DNA of 64,000 nt from NCBI RefSeq assembly GCF_963678635.1, contig NC_087070.1:11628539-11692538 (forward strand), in the 5' to 3' direction. The position numbers and the translations under genes are program-made. The stretch is from Symsagittifera roscoffensis (taxonomy: Eukaryota; Xenacoelomorpha; Acoela; Convolutidae). How positions within the stretch are numbered: position 1 is the first letter of the stretch; each line of letters starts with the position of its first letter. The notes beneath the pieces are model-generated. The model saw nothing but the letters and a program-made list of their open reading frames with translations. It was not told the DNA's origin and did no database searches. Below, in pieces: positions 22,563-32,875 of the stretch.

Positions 22563-23618
22563 GTAACGAACAACACCGCACTTGAAGAGGATAAAAAGTC
22601 TTATTCTGAAATCTACACTGTAGCAGTCGGTCTAAAAATAGTCTGCTTTGTCGTCTCATTATTCGGCATAGTGGGAAATCTGCTAACGATGTTCATAATT
22701 TCCCAATGGGAAAAAATGTCGTCAGGAGCTGCGTTTATGTTTTCACTGGCGTTTTCAGAGTTGATTTCAGTTACCTACAACGGATTTTTTGAAGTTTTCT
22801 TGCCAATGGTCGGCTTTACCCTTGCTTCGGTTAACAGCATCATCTGCCCAATATCGTGGTTTTTCTCCTGGACTACATCTTACACGTCGTATTACTTAAC
22901 GGTTTTGTTCAGCTTGGACAAATGCATCGCGGTCCTATTCCCATTCAAGTATCGAGAGCTCGGAAAGCCGAAAATTTGTGTCGTTGCAACTATTTGCACT
23001 TTCGTTTTTGAAGCTATAATAACCTCGCCGTTGCTTTTCGTATTGCGAGTTAATGATGACGGAATTTGCTACGGATCCGATTTTTCGGTTTTCAGCGAGA
23101 AGTTTTTCAAGGATATTCATCCACAAATATACAGCCTTCTGAACGCTGTTTTACCCGTTCTGCTTGTGTTCACGTTTACGTGTATTACCATTTTCAAGGT
23201 CAGACAAGCGGGAAAACGGTGTTCGAAAAACCAGCGCGTGATGAAACATTCACGCCGAGAGAACGAAATCACTCGGCAAATGATTGTCGTGTCTCTGCTA
23301 TTCGGATTTCTATGCTTGACAACTTCAATTTGCGCACTGATTCTGTATCAAATTGACGTGGAAAACCCTTTGCAGTTAGCAATCAGCCAAATAATTTTGG
23401 CGTTTCTCTTTTTGTGTATCGTAATTATTAACTCAGCTAACTTCTACATGTATGTCTTATTCGGACGAAAGTTCAGAGCTGATTTCTTTGCTCTTCTAGG
23501 GAGTAAATCTGCGAACTTCAACACCCCAACAGCCCCTCCGCACCAGAAAGCAAATCAAAAAAACAGCGAAAACAACAGAGTCAAAACTCACAAGGAAAAC
23601 AGCGACGACAAAAACTAA
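22563..23618 (+). CDS. Rhodopsin-like GPCR (class A), main coding exon
   Basis: One exon of 351 codons after a TTTTTTAG acceptor; with exon 1 the protein is about 356 aa. Seven hydrophobic segments are visible. Numbering with MDNLE as 1-5: an NNT glycosylation site at 8-10; TM1 with GN (N44); TM2 LAFSE with Glu71 where most class A receptors have Asp2.50; C100 and C174 as the likely extracellular disulfide; D-K-C in place of DRY in SLDKCIAVLFPF at TM3; Pro203 in TM5; TM6 with FLCLTT instead of CWxP; TM7 NSANFYMY (NFxxY rather than NPxxY), then helix 8 GRKFRADFF. The hydrophilic C-tail is rich in N, K and S. The NFxxY-GxxFR pattern fits FMRFamide-type peptide receptors; ligand unknown. Starting at the internal GTG (22,671) would lose TM1, so that start is rejected. 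Fragments of this gene recur at 36.4, 40.05 and 44.5 kb. Confidence 0.88.
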   Translation, partial: VTNNTALEEDKKSYSEIYTVAVGLKIVCFVVSLFGIVGNLLTMFIISQWEKMSSGAAFMFSLAFSELISVTYNGFFEVFLPMVGFTLASVNSIICPISWFFSWTTSYTSYYLTVLFSLDKCIAVLFPFKYRELGKPKICVVATICTFVFEAIITSPLLFVLRVNDDGICYGSDFSVFSEKFFKDIHPQIYSLLNAVLPVLLVFTFTCITIFKVRQAGKRCSKNQRVMKHSRRENEITRQMIVVSLLFGFLCLTTSICALILYQIDVENPLQLAISQIILAFLFLCIVIINSANFYMYVLFGRKFRADFFALLGSKSANFNTPTAPPHQKANQKNSENNRVKTHKENSDDKN

Positions 23619-24229
23619 ACATGAACATCATCGTCTTCTTTCCAAGTATTTATTCTCAAAGAAGCAGGAAAGTCAATTGCACAAATCAAAAACGGTCTTT
23701 CTGGTATTTTGGAAAATCAGGGGTAGAATGAAAAATGAAAAAACTAAACTATATGATTGATTGTACACGCTGCAGATTTTCCATCAAACAATGATCAGTA
23801 ACCTCACAAAATTCGACTTCCTAACTAGCCTTTTAAAGGGATTTTTTTATATCATCGGAAAACTCTTGATGTTTTGAGCTCATGATTAAACAGATATTCC
23901 ACCTGTGATAATTGTTTGCAAATTTATTGGCGCTTGAAAATTGCGATGATATGATAAGTTTGGGATGATCACCGCGCGAGATTTATCAAAGCTTATGTGG
24001 CGTGTTAAATCAACTCAGATTAATTTGGCGCAGGCAATGTGCTTTTGTTCCGTTTTTCGAAGATCGATCCTAGAATCGAGGACAATTACAGAGCGGGTGT
24101 GCTTATACTAGCCTAAGTGTGAATGGCTATTGCCCGTTTATTACTTAATACTTTTATTACGCGAAATATTTATGTGTGGTGACTTATCCCATTCATGAAA
24201 CTTCCAAATTGAATTGAAGCAAACTAGAA
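23619..24229. other. 3' flank of the GPCR gene
   Basis: No coding region. From about 23,840 it is the start of a flank that is copied directly at about 40,536-42,440 and inverted at about 42,870-44,310. No canonical AATAAA was found close to the stop. Confidence 0.5.
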
Positions 24230-25058
24230 CGTCCCGGGTTGACCTCCATACACGACAAGTGCTTATCATACAATTACATAAAAGAAAAGTGCTTGTCATA
24301 CAATTTCCTACCCAAGTGTATGGAAATATGTCTATCATACGATTTAAACTTCTGAAAACTGTATGATAAACAGTTTATACGCTGCTGCCGAAGTAATTTC
24401 CAAAGTAAAAAGCAAATAATCAGGGAAAAAATTTTTCAAATTTTTCATCACAACGCCATTTTCATGGTCAAATAAGCATTTTTTTGCGAAAAAAAATGAA
24501 GCAAATACTTGTTTTTTTTTAACGTAGTCCAGACTGAAATTTGCATACAAAAGAAACAAAATTGACTAAGAATTTTTGTGTGAATACAAACTTCAATTTT
24601 TTCATAGTTATATAATGTAAGATACACTTCAATTTGTAAAAAAAATTCAGGCCACGATTGATTTTCGCCAAGTGATTTCTTTGATTAAAACTTTTTTAGC
24701 CAAGTACAAAATAGCAAGGTAATTCATAGTTCTGATTGAACTTTTAAATATTATCTCATACAAACACTACTCAAATGCGAGTACTGAGGAAATTTCTTCC
24801 CCTCAATCAATCTTGTGTTGAAAAAATTTTGGTTGTTTTGTTTTCGGACAAAAGACAAAAGTATTTAGCGAAAACCCAAAAATAATAAATTTTGATTTTT
24901 GAAAAAAGGCTTGTCATATAATTTTGTGTTATGAAAAAATTCTTGTCTCAGAGTTTTCTCAAAATTTTTTGTACGTTTGGAATTGTGTGAAAATGTATGA
25001 AAAGCACTTTCGCTATTTGAAAAAATCATTATAAGCTGCTCTGTTCAACCGAGGTCTT
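24230..25058. mobile_element. MITE-like element, copy in GPCR 3' flank
   Basis: About 0.83 kb. The left tip CCCGGGTTGACC is followed by repeated TGCTTATCATACAATT motifs. The right tip region GTTCAACCGAGG is preceded by inverted CATACAATT-like motifs. No transposase. Copies at the same relative place in the two duplicated flanks (40.89 and 43.09 kb) show that it inserted before the flank was duplicated. Confidence 0.65.
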
Positions 25059-28000
25059 GTTATTCTGTATGCGACTCAAATTTTAGGATTTTTTTGATAT
25101 TCTGACAACTTTTTGATATGTTGGCGGTACATAATTTAAAATTCATCGCAAAACCTAAAATTTATTGCAAATAAATAATTTAAATTTTACATATCGTGTC
25201 GGCTATAAAATAGCGAAAAGAAAATTTGTTGATAAACTAATTTCAAATCATAAAATTCTGCATGCTTATAGTTTACTATCTGATTTAGAATAAAAAGATT
25301 CGACGGTTTCATATTCTTTGCCCTCATTTTCCATAATGGCCAAAAACTTATCTCTGTGGTATTTTGGATGGAAGCAGTGCAATTTTTTTTATTTGACATT
25401 ATTATTAGAATTAATGATTTTTCTTCATTGGAAATGTACAAAGATCATCAGAAAGCGTGAAAGGTCGAACAATTTATTATGATGACAGCATTGTTTGATT
25501 TATCAAAACATCTTTGAATAAAATTGTGTTTGCTTAGAGGTTTTTAGAACACATGAGTTTAGTTATACAATGTGGAAATAGCTGCAACAGGTGTCAGTCA
25601 GTTAAATAAAAGAATTAGAATTATCAAGAGTTTTCAAATTATCAGACATTCATTAAGGCATATATAAACATACCATACAAAATAAATAGAAGTTTTTAGC
25701 CTGTTTGAAAAAAATTATCCAGAAAAACAGAAAAAAAAATCCATTTTTTGTGTATTCAGGACTACATTATGCAGACAAAAAAAATAAAATTTGCTTGCAA
25801 AAAATTGTTTTCGGAAAATGTTTGTTTCAGTACAAAATTCGATTTGCAGTTGAAAAAAAAACTCAAAAAAAATTTGGGGCAATTTCAATTTTGGGGTCGC
25901 CATCAAAAAATGCTAGTCATTTAATTTTCATGTATGGTAATTACAAAATTGTATGATAACCATTTTTTCCAAAAAAAAACATTTTACTTTCATCACCAGA
26001 CTGTTTTATTAGGTTCAAATAGTTATAAAAGAATGACTCAAACACGCACAAACAAAAAGTAAATCATAGTGCAAAGTAAATTGTTTCCGCGAAAGTTTTA
26101 GACATAATGCTGTTCAAAAATAAAATCAACACCGTGTTGTTCTTAAAGATTTTTAGGTTTTTTTTTTCAGTCTGTTGATAGTTTAAATAGAAGAGTAATA
26201 CAATCGGCCCAACTTTTAAGACGACGATTTTGCTACCTTTTATGAAAAAATGTTATTCGTAATTATCTGATTATATAGACGTAAAAATTATGTAAAAACC
26301 ACGCAGTTTAAAAGAGAAGTCTTTCTTCGACGCTGTTGATGAATGCAACGGTCACAACTTAAAATTCTGCAGTTGTTTAATTGGATTCAAACTCAATTTC
26401 TCAGGTTAACATTTGTTGCTGGGAAATTGAGTTTTAATAAACAAAAAGTATCTTCTCCAATTGACCTAAATTAAACTTTTCTCAAAAAGTCGGAAACAGG
26501 CAGTAAAAGTGAAAAATACAATTTTTGTCTGAGATATCTTTAATCATGAAGTACTACCACGCACAGTTCTTGAACCTATACTTTTCATCCTTTATGTTTA
26601 TGGTTATCATATTTAGGTGAAAAGTAAAATGTGAGCTGTTCATAATGCTTATGATACCAGTCTGATTAAAAACCAAAACATCCTGAATTACTGAAAAAAA
26701 AACACACTTCTTAAAATAGATTAGTCTCTTTTGATCTCGGATTTAAAAATTTTTCATGTAACTGTGTGAAAATATATAGACTCAGATTTTCTTGATAACA
26801 AAGAAGTTCAACTTTCGAAGGCATGCATTTATCACAATGTGTTCTTCGAGCAAGGTTTGAGATTTTTATTATAAGTCAACGAATTTTCAAGCAAAGCAAT
26901 TCAAAGAACCCGTTCACCCTATCGTGTCGGGAACGTACCACTATTAATTTATTCATTTTTTTGGTCTCATCCTATTTTTATATTCTGGAAATTCAACAAA
27001 ATGCGAATTTCTCCTGAAAACAATAAGAAAACAAACAAGGTAATAAAAACCAAATTTCTACGTAAAAAAAACTAGATAATAGAGCACTCAATTGAAATAA
27101 TAATCATTAAAAAAATTATTTCCAGTAGAATTGATGATAGCTAAAATTGATTTCTTAGGTCCAAAAATCAAGAAATAAAAAATGTATTGGGAGCATTTAT
27201 GCTGCATAGAAACAAAAGAATTTCCAGTTTTTACTCCAGCGTTGATCAGTCAGCATAAGAACAAAGATTCAGCGGCAAGAATCTGCATAAAAAAGAAATT
27301 CATAAGCTCAAAAAATTTAGACAGGCCCAAAAGAATAAAAAACATCATATTGCAACAAAAAGAAACTCGAACCAGTACCAAGTGTTTTCAAAGAGCTTGC
27401 AGCGGAAGTATTTAGATTCAATTTGATCTGTGGTGGTTTTATCTGTCGTTCTTAATGAGCTTTTTGTACTAAAGATTTAGAGTTCGTCGAGAAAATTTAA
27501 TTGAAAATTTGAAATTGCTGTTGAGGTTTTTGTTGCTCTTGAATTGCTCTAGATTTAATTGGATTTCAATAAAAATCTCAAATTCTATAATTCAGAATTA
27601 GTTATTTGAAAAGGGCCCTTGATTTGAAATGACTGGTATTCAACTCTTAAAAAGTTAAACTATGCAAAAAAAATCAAAATTTTTTTAAAAAGTGATTATC
27701 AATTGGATTACAATCCTCTTATAAGGTTTTCTGAAAACGTTGGATTTAAATGGAATTAAAATCAATTCCATTCTAAAAGTGTGATTCTATTCAATTACTA
27801 TCATTTTTTTCTACTGAAAGCTCATTCAGGGTTGGACAATGAGATCTATTGAAACATTTTGCCCCAATTATCGCGCGTGGAGGGGGAGATATCTCAAAAG
27901 ATACTTTTTTTTTATGAAAACATTTGCCTGAAATTTCCTTTAAATCATCAAATCAAAATAAATTGGTTTCGAATGGTGCTTGTTTTTCGTTGCTTGTTCA

Positions 28001-28153
28001 CAGTTGTCATCCTGTGTTTTTATCTTCAAACATCTCATATTCTTCGAAATATTATGCAAATGGTGTCGAAATTCTAATATCATAGGAGTCAGTTATGCGC
28101 GATGAAAGCCCCAGTTAACAGCGTGTGAATTTTTAGAATGCCATTCCAATTGT
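25059..28153. other. Long intergenic stretch
   Basis: 25,059 to about 25,610 is duplicated flank (see 41.7-42.44 kb). About 25.9-26.03 kb has a piece related to the insertion at 21.8 kb (TCATCACCAGACTGTTT). The rest is AT-rich with no convincing coding sequence. A 77-codon frame at 27,182-27,415 has no family features. Confidence 0.5.
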
Positions 28154-30761
28154 TTAACCGTCCTCAACGCCGAGGGATCGCCATTTGGATCTTGTGCCTC
28201 TGATGCAAATGTTGGTTGCTCTTAGTATAGCGAATGAAATTCTACATCTCACCCAGCACATGACATGACTATATGGGCGGTCCCATTTTGATGCCAGACC
28301 ATCTGCTAGTCGTTTGAGGAAAAACGTGAACTCCGGTAACAAAACGCCATCTATTGAAGTGACAAGTGGAGTGAAAGACATGTGCTTTTCTTCACAAGCC
28401 GGTCCATACTTATTTTTTTTTCAATCTCTGCAGTTTTCAGTACATTCATGGGATTGCGGTTTTGGTAAGACGGAGCGTCAGTGTCTGTAACACGGATGTC
28501 GAACGACGCAGCCGACTGTCTATCCCAAACCCCACGAGCTGAAAGATCTGCAATTAGTGCCGGGGTTCCATTTTCTATATCTGGTTCTTTTACGACAGGT
28601 TCTCTTTTTACATCTTTCCACAAAATTGAAGCAAGATCGCCCACTGCGTCTCTTATTTCGTTGTGTCGTAGTGTTACCAGTCCGCCCTTCTTGCAAGAAA
28701 GTGCATGCTGTAAGTCAAAATCTTGTTGACATCCATCGCATCTTGAGAAAGAACGTTTGAGTGGTTTTCTGTACCTGACACATAGAGCGTCTCTGAACTC
28801 TGTGGCTGACAAATCAAAATTATCTTTCAACAAGGGCAGCGAAGTTAGCCACAAGGAACAGTTGTTGTCGATTATTCTCCGGATCGCTCGTTTCTGATCT
28901 GCTGGTAAAACTGCAAGCAATTCATCGAGTTTATCTTTGTCCACAGCATTTTGTTTCTCCTCGTGATTTTTTCTTGCTTCTCTCATCTTTGTTTTGTGTA
29001 GAGTTTGTTCGAAATCATCTTGGTGAAGGATCGAACTCACGAGACAGTCGGTTGCTTCACGTGAAGTGGAAAATGCTAGTTCGGCACCTTCTGTTGGATT
29101 TCGTACACCTAGTCCCCCTCTTTTGACAGGAAGTGAATACAAAACACGATCTGAGTGTGTGACACTAGAAGTTCCTAGTAAGCTTGGCAAAAAATTTTCC
29201 TCCAGCATGTTCTCGAGAGGAGCAAACAGCTGCGACGTATCTTTGACTACTCTCTGGACAAAATTCCATTCGCATTGCAGTGATCTTGTTAATCCAACTA
29301 AAGCAGCTTGAGGTTCTTTTTCTGCCACTTTGGACAACTCGCTAAGACAATCCAACCATTCTTGGACCTTTTTTGTAGTGAAACGAGTTTTGCCTTCATC
29401 AGAGCCAATAAATCCGCCCAAATATCTTCTACCTTCAACTATTCTGATGCCGAACCTGTCAAACAATTGATGAGCTTTTTCAACAAAATTCGGGTGAACA
29501 ACCAAATAACTTTTGCTTGGCTCGGGGTAATAGCCATACTTCGGACCTTTTTCTGTCAAAGATGACAACCATTCAACCAGGTTTTCTAGTGCGCCAAGAG
29601 CTCCCGAATCATCTGCATACCATGTTTGTAAATACTTATCTCGGTCTTTGAGTGATTCAATCAATGGCATCAATGAAACCCCATAGAATAACATCGCTAG
29701 TGGATCACCTTGTGTAGTGCCTTCACTACTGAAAAGAAGTTTTGTCGTTCCTGCAACGATTAGCGGCGCATACCCTCTATATGTGTTGAAAAGAAATCGT
29801 GAGCACCTTGGCCAAAGTATTCTAGCATTCCATAGAGCCGTTTCCCTGTTCAATGCATTGAATGCATTGAGGCATCCATCAATAGAAGACCATGTCCGTC
29901 CTCTTTGGTGCTATTAAACAACTCCTCCACTGCGTGTACAGCTCCTTCAATTCCTGCTTTCACACCACAAGCTAGTTGTTGAGATCCACAGGTTTCTTCG
30001 AGATCTTTTTTGGTCGCTTCGGCCATACATTTACACATTACTCTTCGCAAACACTCACCTATGCCAATGGGTCTAACTCCGGGGCACTTGTCCAAAGCAA
30101 TCAGACGACCTGACATCAATGCTCGTATTTGGTTCCTTGGAATAATTTCGTTAGCTATCTTTGTGATCAGCGCCGCCACTTCGTCTCTTAAAGCCGAACT
30201 GTGTCCTCCAAATCGAAGAAATGCGTCTTTCCAGTGTTCCGAATCTGTTCCTGAGGGTCCGGCTCCACCGTGCATTGACCTCGCAAATTTTTCTATATAA
30301 GAAGAAGTGATGGTTACTGTTTCTAACTCAGGCAAGCTGTCTACTTGTATTCTTGCTTCTTCTTTTGACTTTTTTGCTACGGGATGCTTCTCTTTCAGAA
30401 TGTCAATGACTAATTTTCTTGTTTTTGTTGTGGAATCAATAACTTCGTCATTTGGATGGAGCAGACCTCCGCCAGATCTGCTTGTCAGCCAGCGCATGGC
30501 AGACCGAACTTTCCCTTCCATCATCATTCGTGCAAAAACCACTGGGGTGTGCTCGTCTTCAGATCTATTTTTTTTCATAGGTTTCCTCGGTTGTTTTTGT
30601 GAACATCGTTTGGCTTCTTGTAGTAGAATATTGAACTTACTATTTTCCCAGTCTTCAAGTCGTCTTCCTATCAAAGCTCTCACATCACGTGTAGATACTT
30701 GATTGATGTTTACATCGAAACAGTTTGAATGATTTAAATCATCATGCGTTAGGTTCTCCAA
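28154..30761 (-). pseudogene. LINE-like reverse transcriptase element, decayed
   Basis: Minus-strand remains of a reverse transcriptase protein of a family I recall as widespread in aquatic invertebrates. Parts: an N-terminal region with GAGPSGTDSEHW and ALDKCPGVRPIGIGE (about 30.76-29.87 kb); the RT palm with EGTTQGDPLA and catalytic YADD (29,608-29,619); then a C-terminal domain with C-x2-C-x7-H-x3-C, RHNEIRD and FDIRV (about 28.74-28.49 kb), resembling the zinc-knuckle plus restriction-like endonuclease of site-specific LINEs. The last part, FTPLVTSIDG to CIRGTRS, is at 28,154-28,390. It is spread over three frames with changes near 29,850-29,870 and 28,380-28,400, so it is dead. No poly(A) tail, LTR or target duplication was seen. 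The clade is not assigned; the endonuclease reading is inference. Confidence 0.75.
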
Positions 30762-31649
30762 TAATGTGGAACATCATACTTGCAATATCAAACCTCAAAA
30801 TAATACTTTCAGAGAGGAAAACATTACCTCAAATGATGCATGTGAAGCCTTTGTTTCTGACTGGAATGAAAAAATGCTGTAGCGTTTTTTATTTTGGAGA
30901 ACAAATTTTGTTATTGAGTTACGAAGTTACAGCACCAACCCTGGTCAAGTTATTCCCTCAAAGCAATGATCACCCTAAAAAGAACTTTTCGACGCATGGC
31001 TGGTTTTTCCGTTGTTAAATAACTATTTCTGAGGAACTGGAGGAAATTAACTAATCGGAAGCTATGCTTTATTTCAACCATTTCTGTCAAAATTCTCCTC
31101 AAAACATACATCATTTCACCAAATATACAACATTAATATCTACACCAATGCCGGTGATCACGTGATCACATGTTGGAGGAAGTTGGTCAGAGACTGTGAA
31201 TTACGAAGTTTAACAAGTGAACATTTTCCGTTAAATCTTACCGCAAATGAAATACTCTCTGCTTCCAGGTTTTTTTCAGACCCTCTACATTTTTCAACAG
31301 AAAATTCGAAGATTTGCTGTTACTTCAGCAAATCTTCGTACAAACGAGAGTTATAATGAACTTTTCTGCAACTAATTTGGCTGTTTTTATTGAACTAATT
31401 AGTTGACTAAATGGTTTTTCGTTCAACTAAAATCCGGGGCCTGTTAGTTAGTAAAACGCAGCCCAGATATAGTTTTTTTTTTAAAGCTTTTAGCTTCTTT
31501 AGTTCACCGTTTAGCCCACAATTAAGCACGAACTAATTAACCTAACTTGATTTAAACCGAAGTTGCATTCAAGAATTTTTGTTTGTAAAAGATATGTTTT
31601 AATAATTTTAATCAAAGATTCGAGCTTAATTTTGTATAAATCGTATATG
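30762..31649. other. Intergenic stretch with a small hairpin and a palindrome
   Basis: No gene. Holds the 14-bp palindrome TGATCACGTGATCA at 31,155-31,168 (with a CACGTG core) and a perfect 13-bp-arm hairpin at 31,307-31,338. Confidence 0.5.
31307..31338. repeat. Perfect short hairpin
   Basis: Arms CGAAGATTTGCTG (31,307-31,319) and CAGCAAATCTTCG (31,326-31,338) around a 6-nt loop TTACTT. Function unknown. Confidence 0.85.
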
Positions 31650-31924
31650 TTAAAAACAAGAGTCGAGAGTTCTTGATTCAACTAAGCTATAGTCACTGTG
31701 AATAAAGGAGTTCTGAACGTGAAATAGCGAACTCAAAGAGTCGTGAATGAGACTGTTCCAGTTTTCGTGTATTGCAAACGACCTCTCGTCGGGTTCTTTG
31801 CTGAGTCGGTTCGGATTCCGAGAGAACATGACGCACTGGTAGATAATGGATACAACGAATGAGATGACGAGGATGAGAATTAGCGCCACGAAGATGTACA
31901 CTAGAAGCTGAGAATCAACGTGAC
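31650..31924 (-). CDS. Last coding exon of a single-pass membrane protein
   Basis: Read on the minus strand, the exon begins at a strong acceptor (ACATTTTAG, cut at 31,924/31,925) and ends at TAA (31,650-31,652). It codes about 90 residues: a hydrophobic helix of about 24 residues (LLVYIFVALILILVISF to about IIYQC) followed by a cytoplasm-like tail with RNPNRLSKEPDERS and SLIHDSLSSLFHVQNS. Codon use is balanced and unlike the surrounding AT-rich DNA, which supports a real host exon. The rest of the gene should lie to the right, but the upstream sequence runs into the N gap at 32,033 after only about 110 bp. Family not recognised; the layout fits the C-terminus of a type I membrane receptor or adhesion protein. 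Confidence 0.6.
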
Positions 31925-32032
31925 CTAAAATGTGAAATCATTTCATTTCAACTTATACAGTTAGTGCCAAACTGCTGGCAAAAACGATGAGCTTGGGCAA
32001 ATTAATCGGTCAAGAACTATTTTATTTAAGGC

Positions 32033-32232
32033 NNNNNNNNNNNNNNNNNNNNNNNNNNNNNNNNNNNNNNNNNNNNNNNNNNNNNNNNNNNNNNNNNNNN
32101 NNNNNNNNNNNNNNNNNNNNNNNNNNNNNNNNNNNNNNNNNNNNNNNNNNNNNNNNNNNNNNNNNNNNNNNNNNNNNNNNNNNNNNNNNNNNNNNNNNNN
32201 NNNNNNNNNNNNNNNNNNNNNNNNNNNNNNNN
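32033..32232. other. Assembly gap (200 N)
   Basis: A run of 200 N separates the membrane-protein exon from the repeat array, so the two sides may not be correctly joined or spaced. Confidence 1.
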
Positions 32233-32875
32233 AAAAGATTATGATCTTTTTTTGTCAAAAACCTCTAAAAGTGAGTTGTTTTCCACTCTTTGGTTCATCT
32301 GAACACAATGTTTAACCACAAAACAAAAGCTTCCTTCATATTAGTTGAAAAAGTCCCGCGGTAGGTGAAATACAACTCTTCCATAAAAATCATGAAACTA
32401 AAGCAGTGTGCTGATATTTTGGTGATCAAAAAATATCCGTTTTTATATAAGTCTGTGTAGTAGCTTTTAAAAGTATATCTTTTAATTACTGCTACCAGTT
32501 GGAAAGCCAAACTTTTGATCTCAATTCCTGTCAAACACTCAACTTCGATCTCAAATTGTGACAAACATATGCAACGTCGATCTCATCTCAATTCCTGTCA
32601 ATCATACCCCGCTTCAATCTCACTTTCTACAAAGGTTAACTTCGATCTCAATTCCTGTCATCAATTTCAATTGTTGTAAGCTTATTCATCAGTTCATTTC
32701 AAGCCATTCAAAAAAATAGAAGTTTTTATTTGGCCATTTTGAAATATTTTCAAAATGCGACAGTTGCACAAAGTTTAATAACGCAACGTTTTCAGGACTA
32801 TTCATTCGTGTTTTTGAACTTAAATTTTATTTCAAAATTTGGTAAATTTTATCTAATGCTTATTTACTCAAATTC
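32233..32875 (-). repeat. Array unit piece, minus orientation, with 32-bp repeats
   Basis: Contains the CTACCAGTTGGAAAGCCAA block and the GATCTCAATTCCTG repeats in the same orientation as the 45-62 kb array. At about 32,850-32,880 orientation flips: the next block begins with the same sequence reversed, making a small inverted pair. Confidence 0.7.

Noticed and set aside
22671-23618. GPCR starting at the internal GTG (MGNLL)
   Set aside because: It would begin inside TM1; the frame stays open upstream to a good splice acceptor at 22,562 and encodes the rest of TM1 and a glycosylation site.
26975-27415. Possible two-exon small gene (ATG near 27,001, donor GTAATA, acceptor TTTCTTAG)
   Set aside because: The joined frame is only about 30 codons and low in complexity; other frames are not supported.
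28481-30702. Plus-strand open frames opposite the LINE-like element
   Set aside because: They mirror the minus-strand reverse transcriptase frames and have no independent support.
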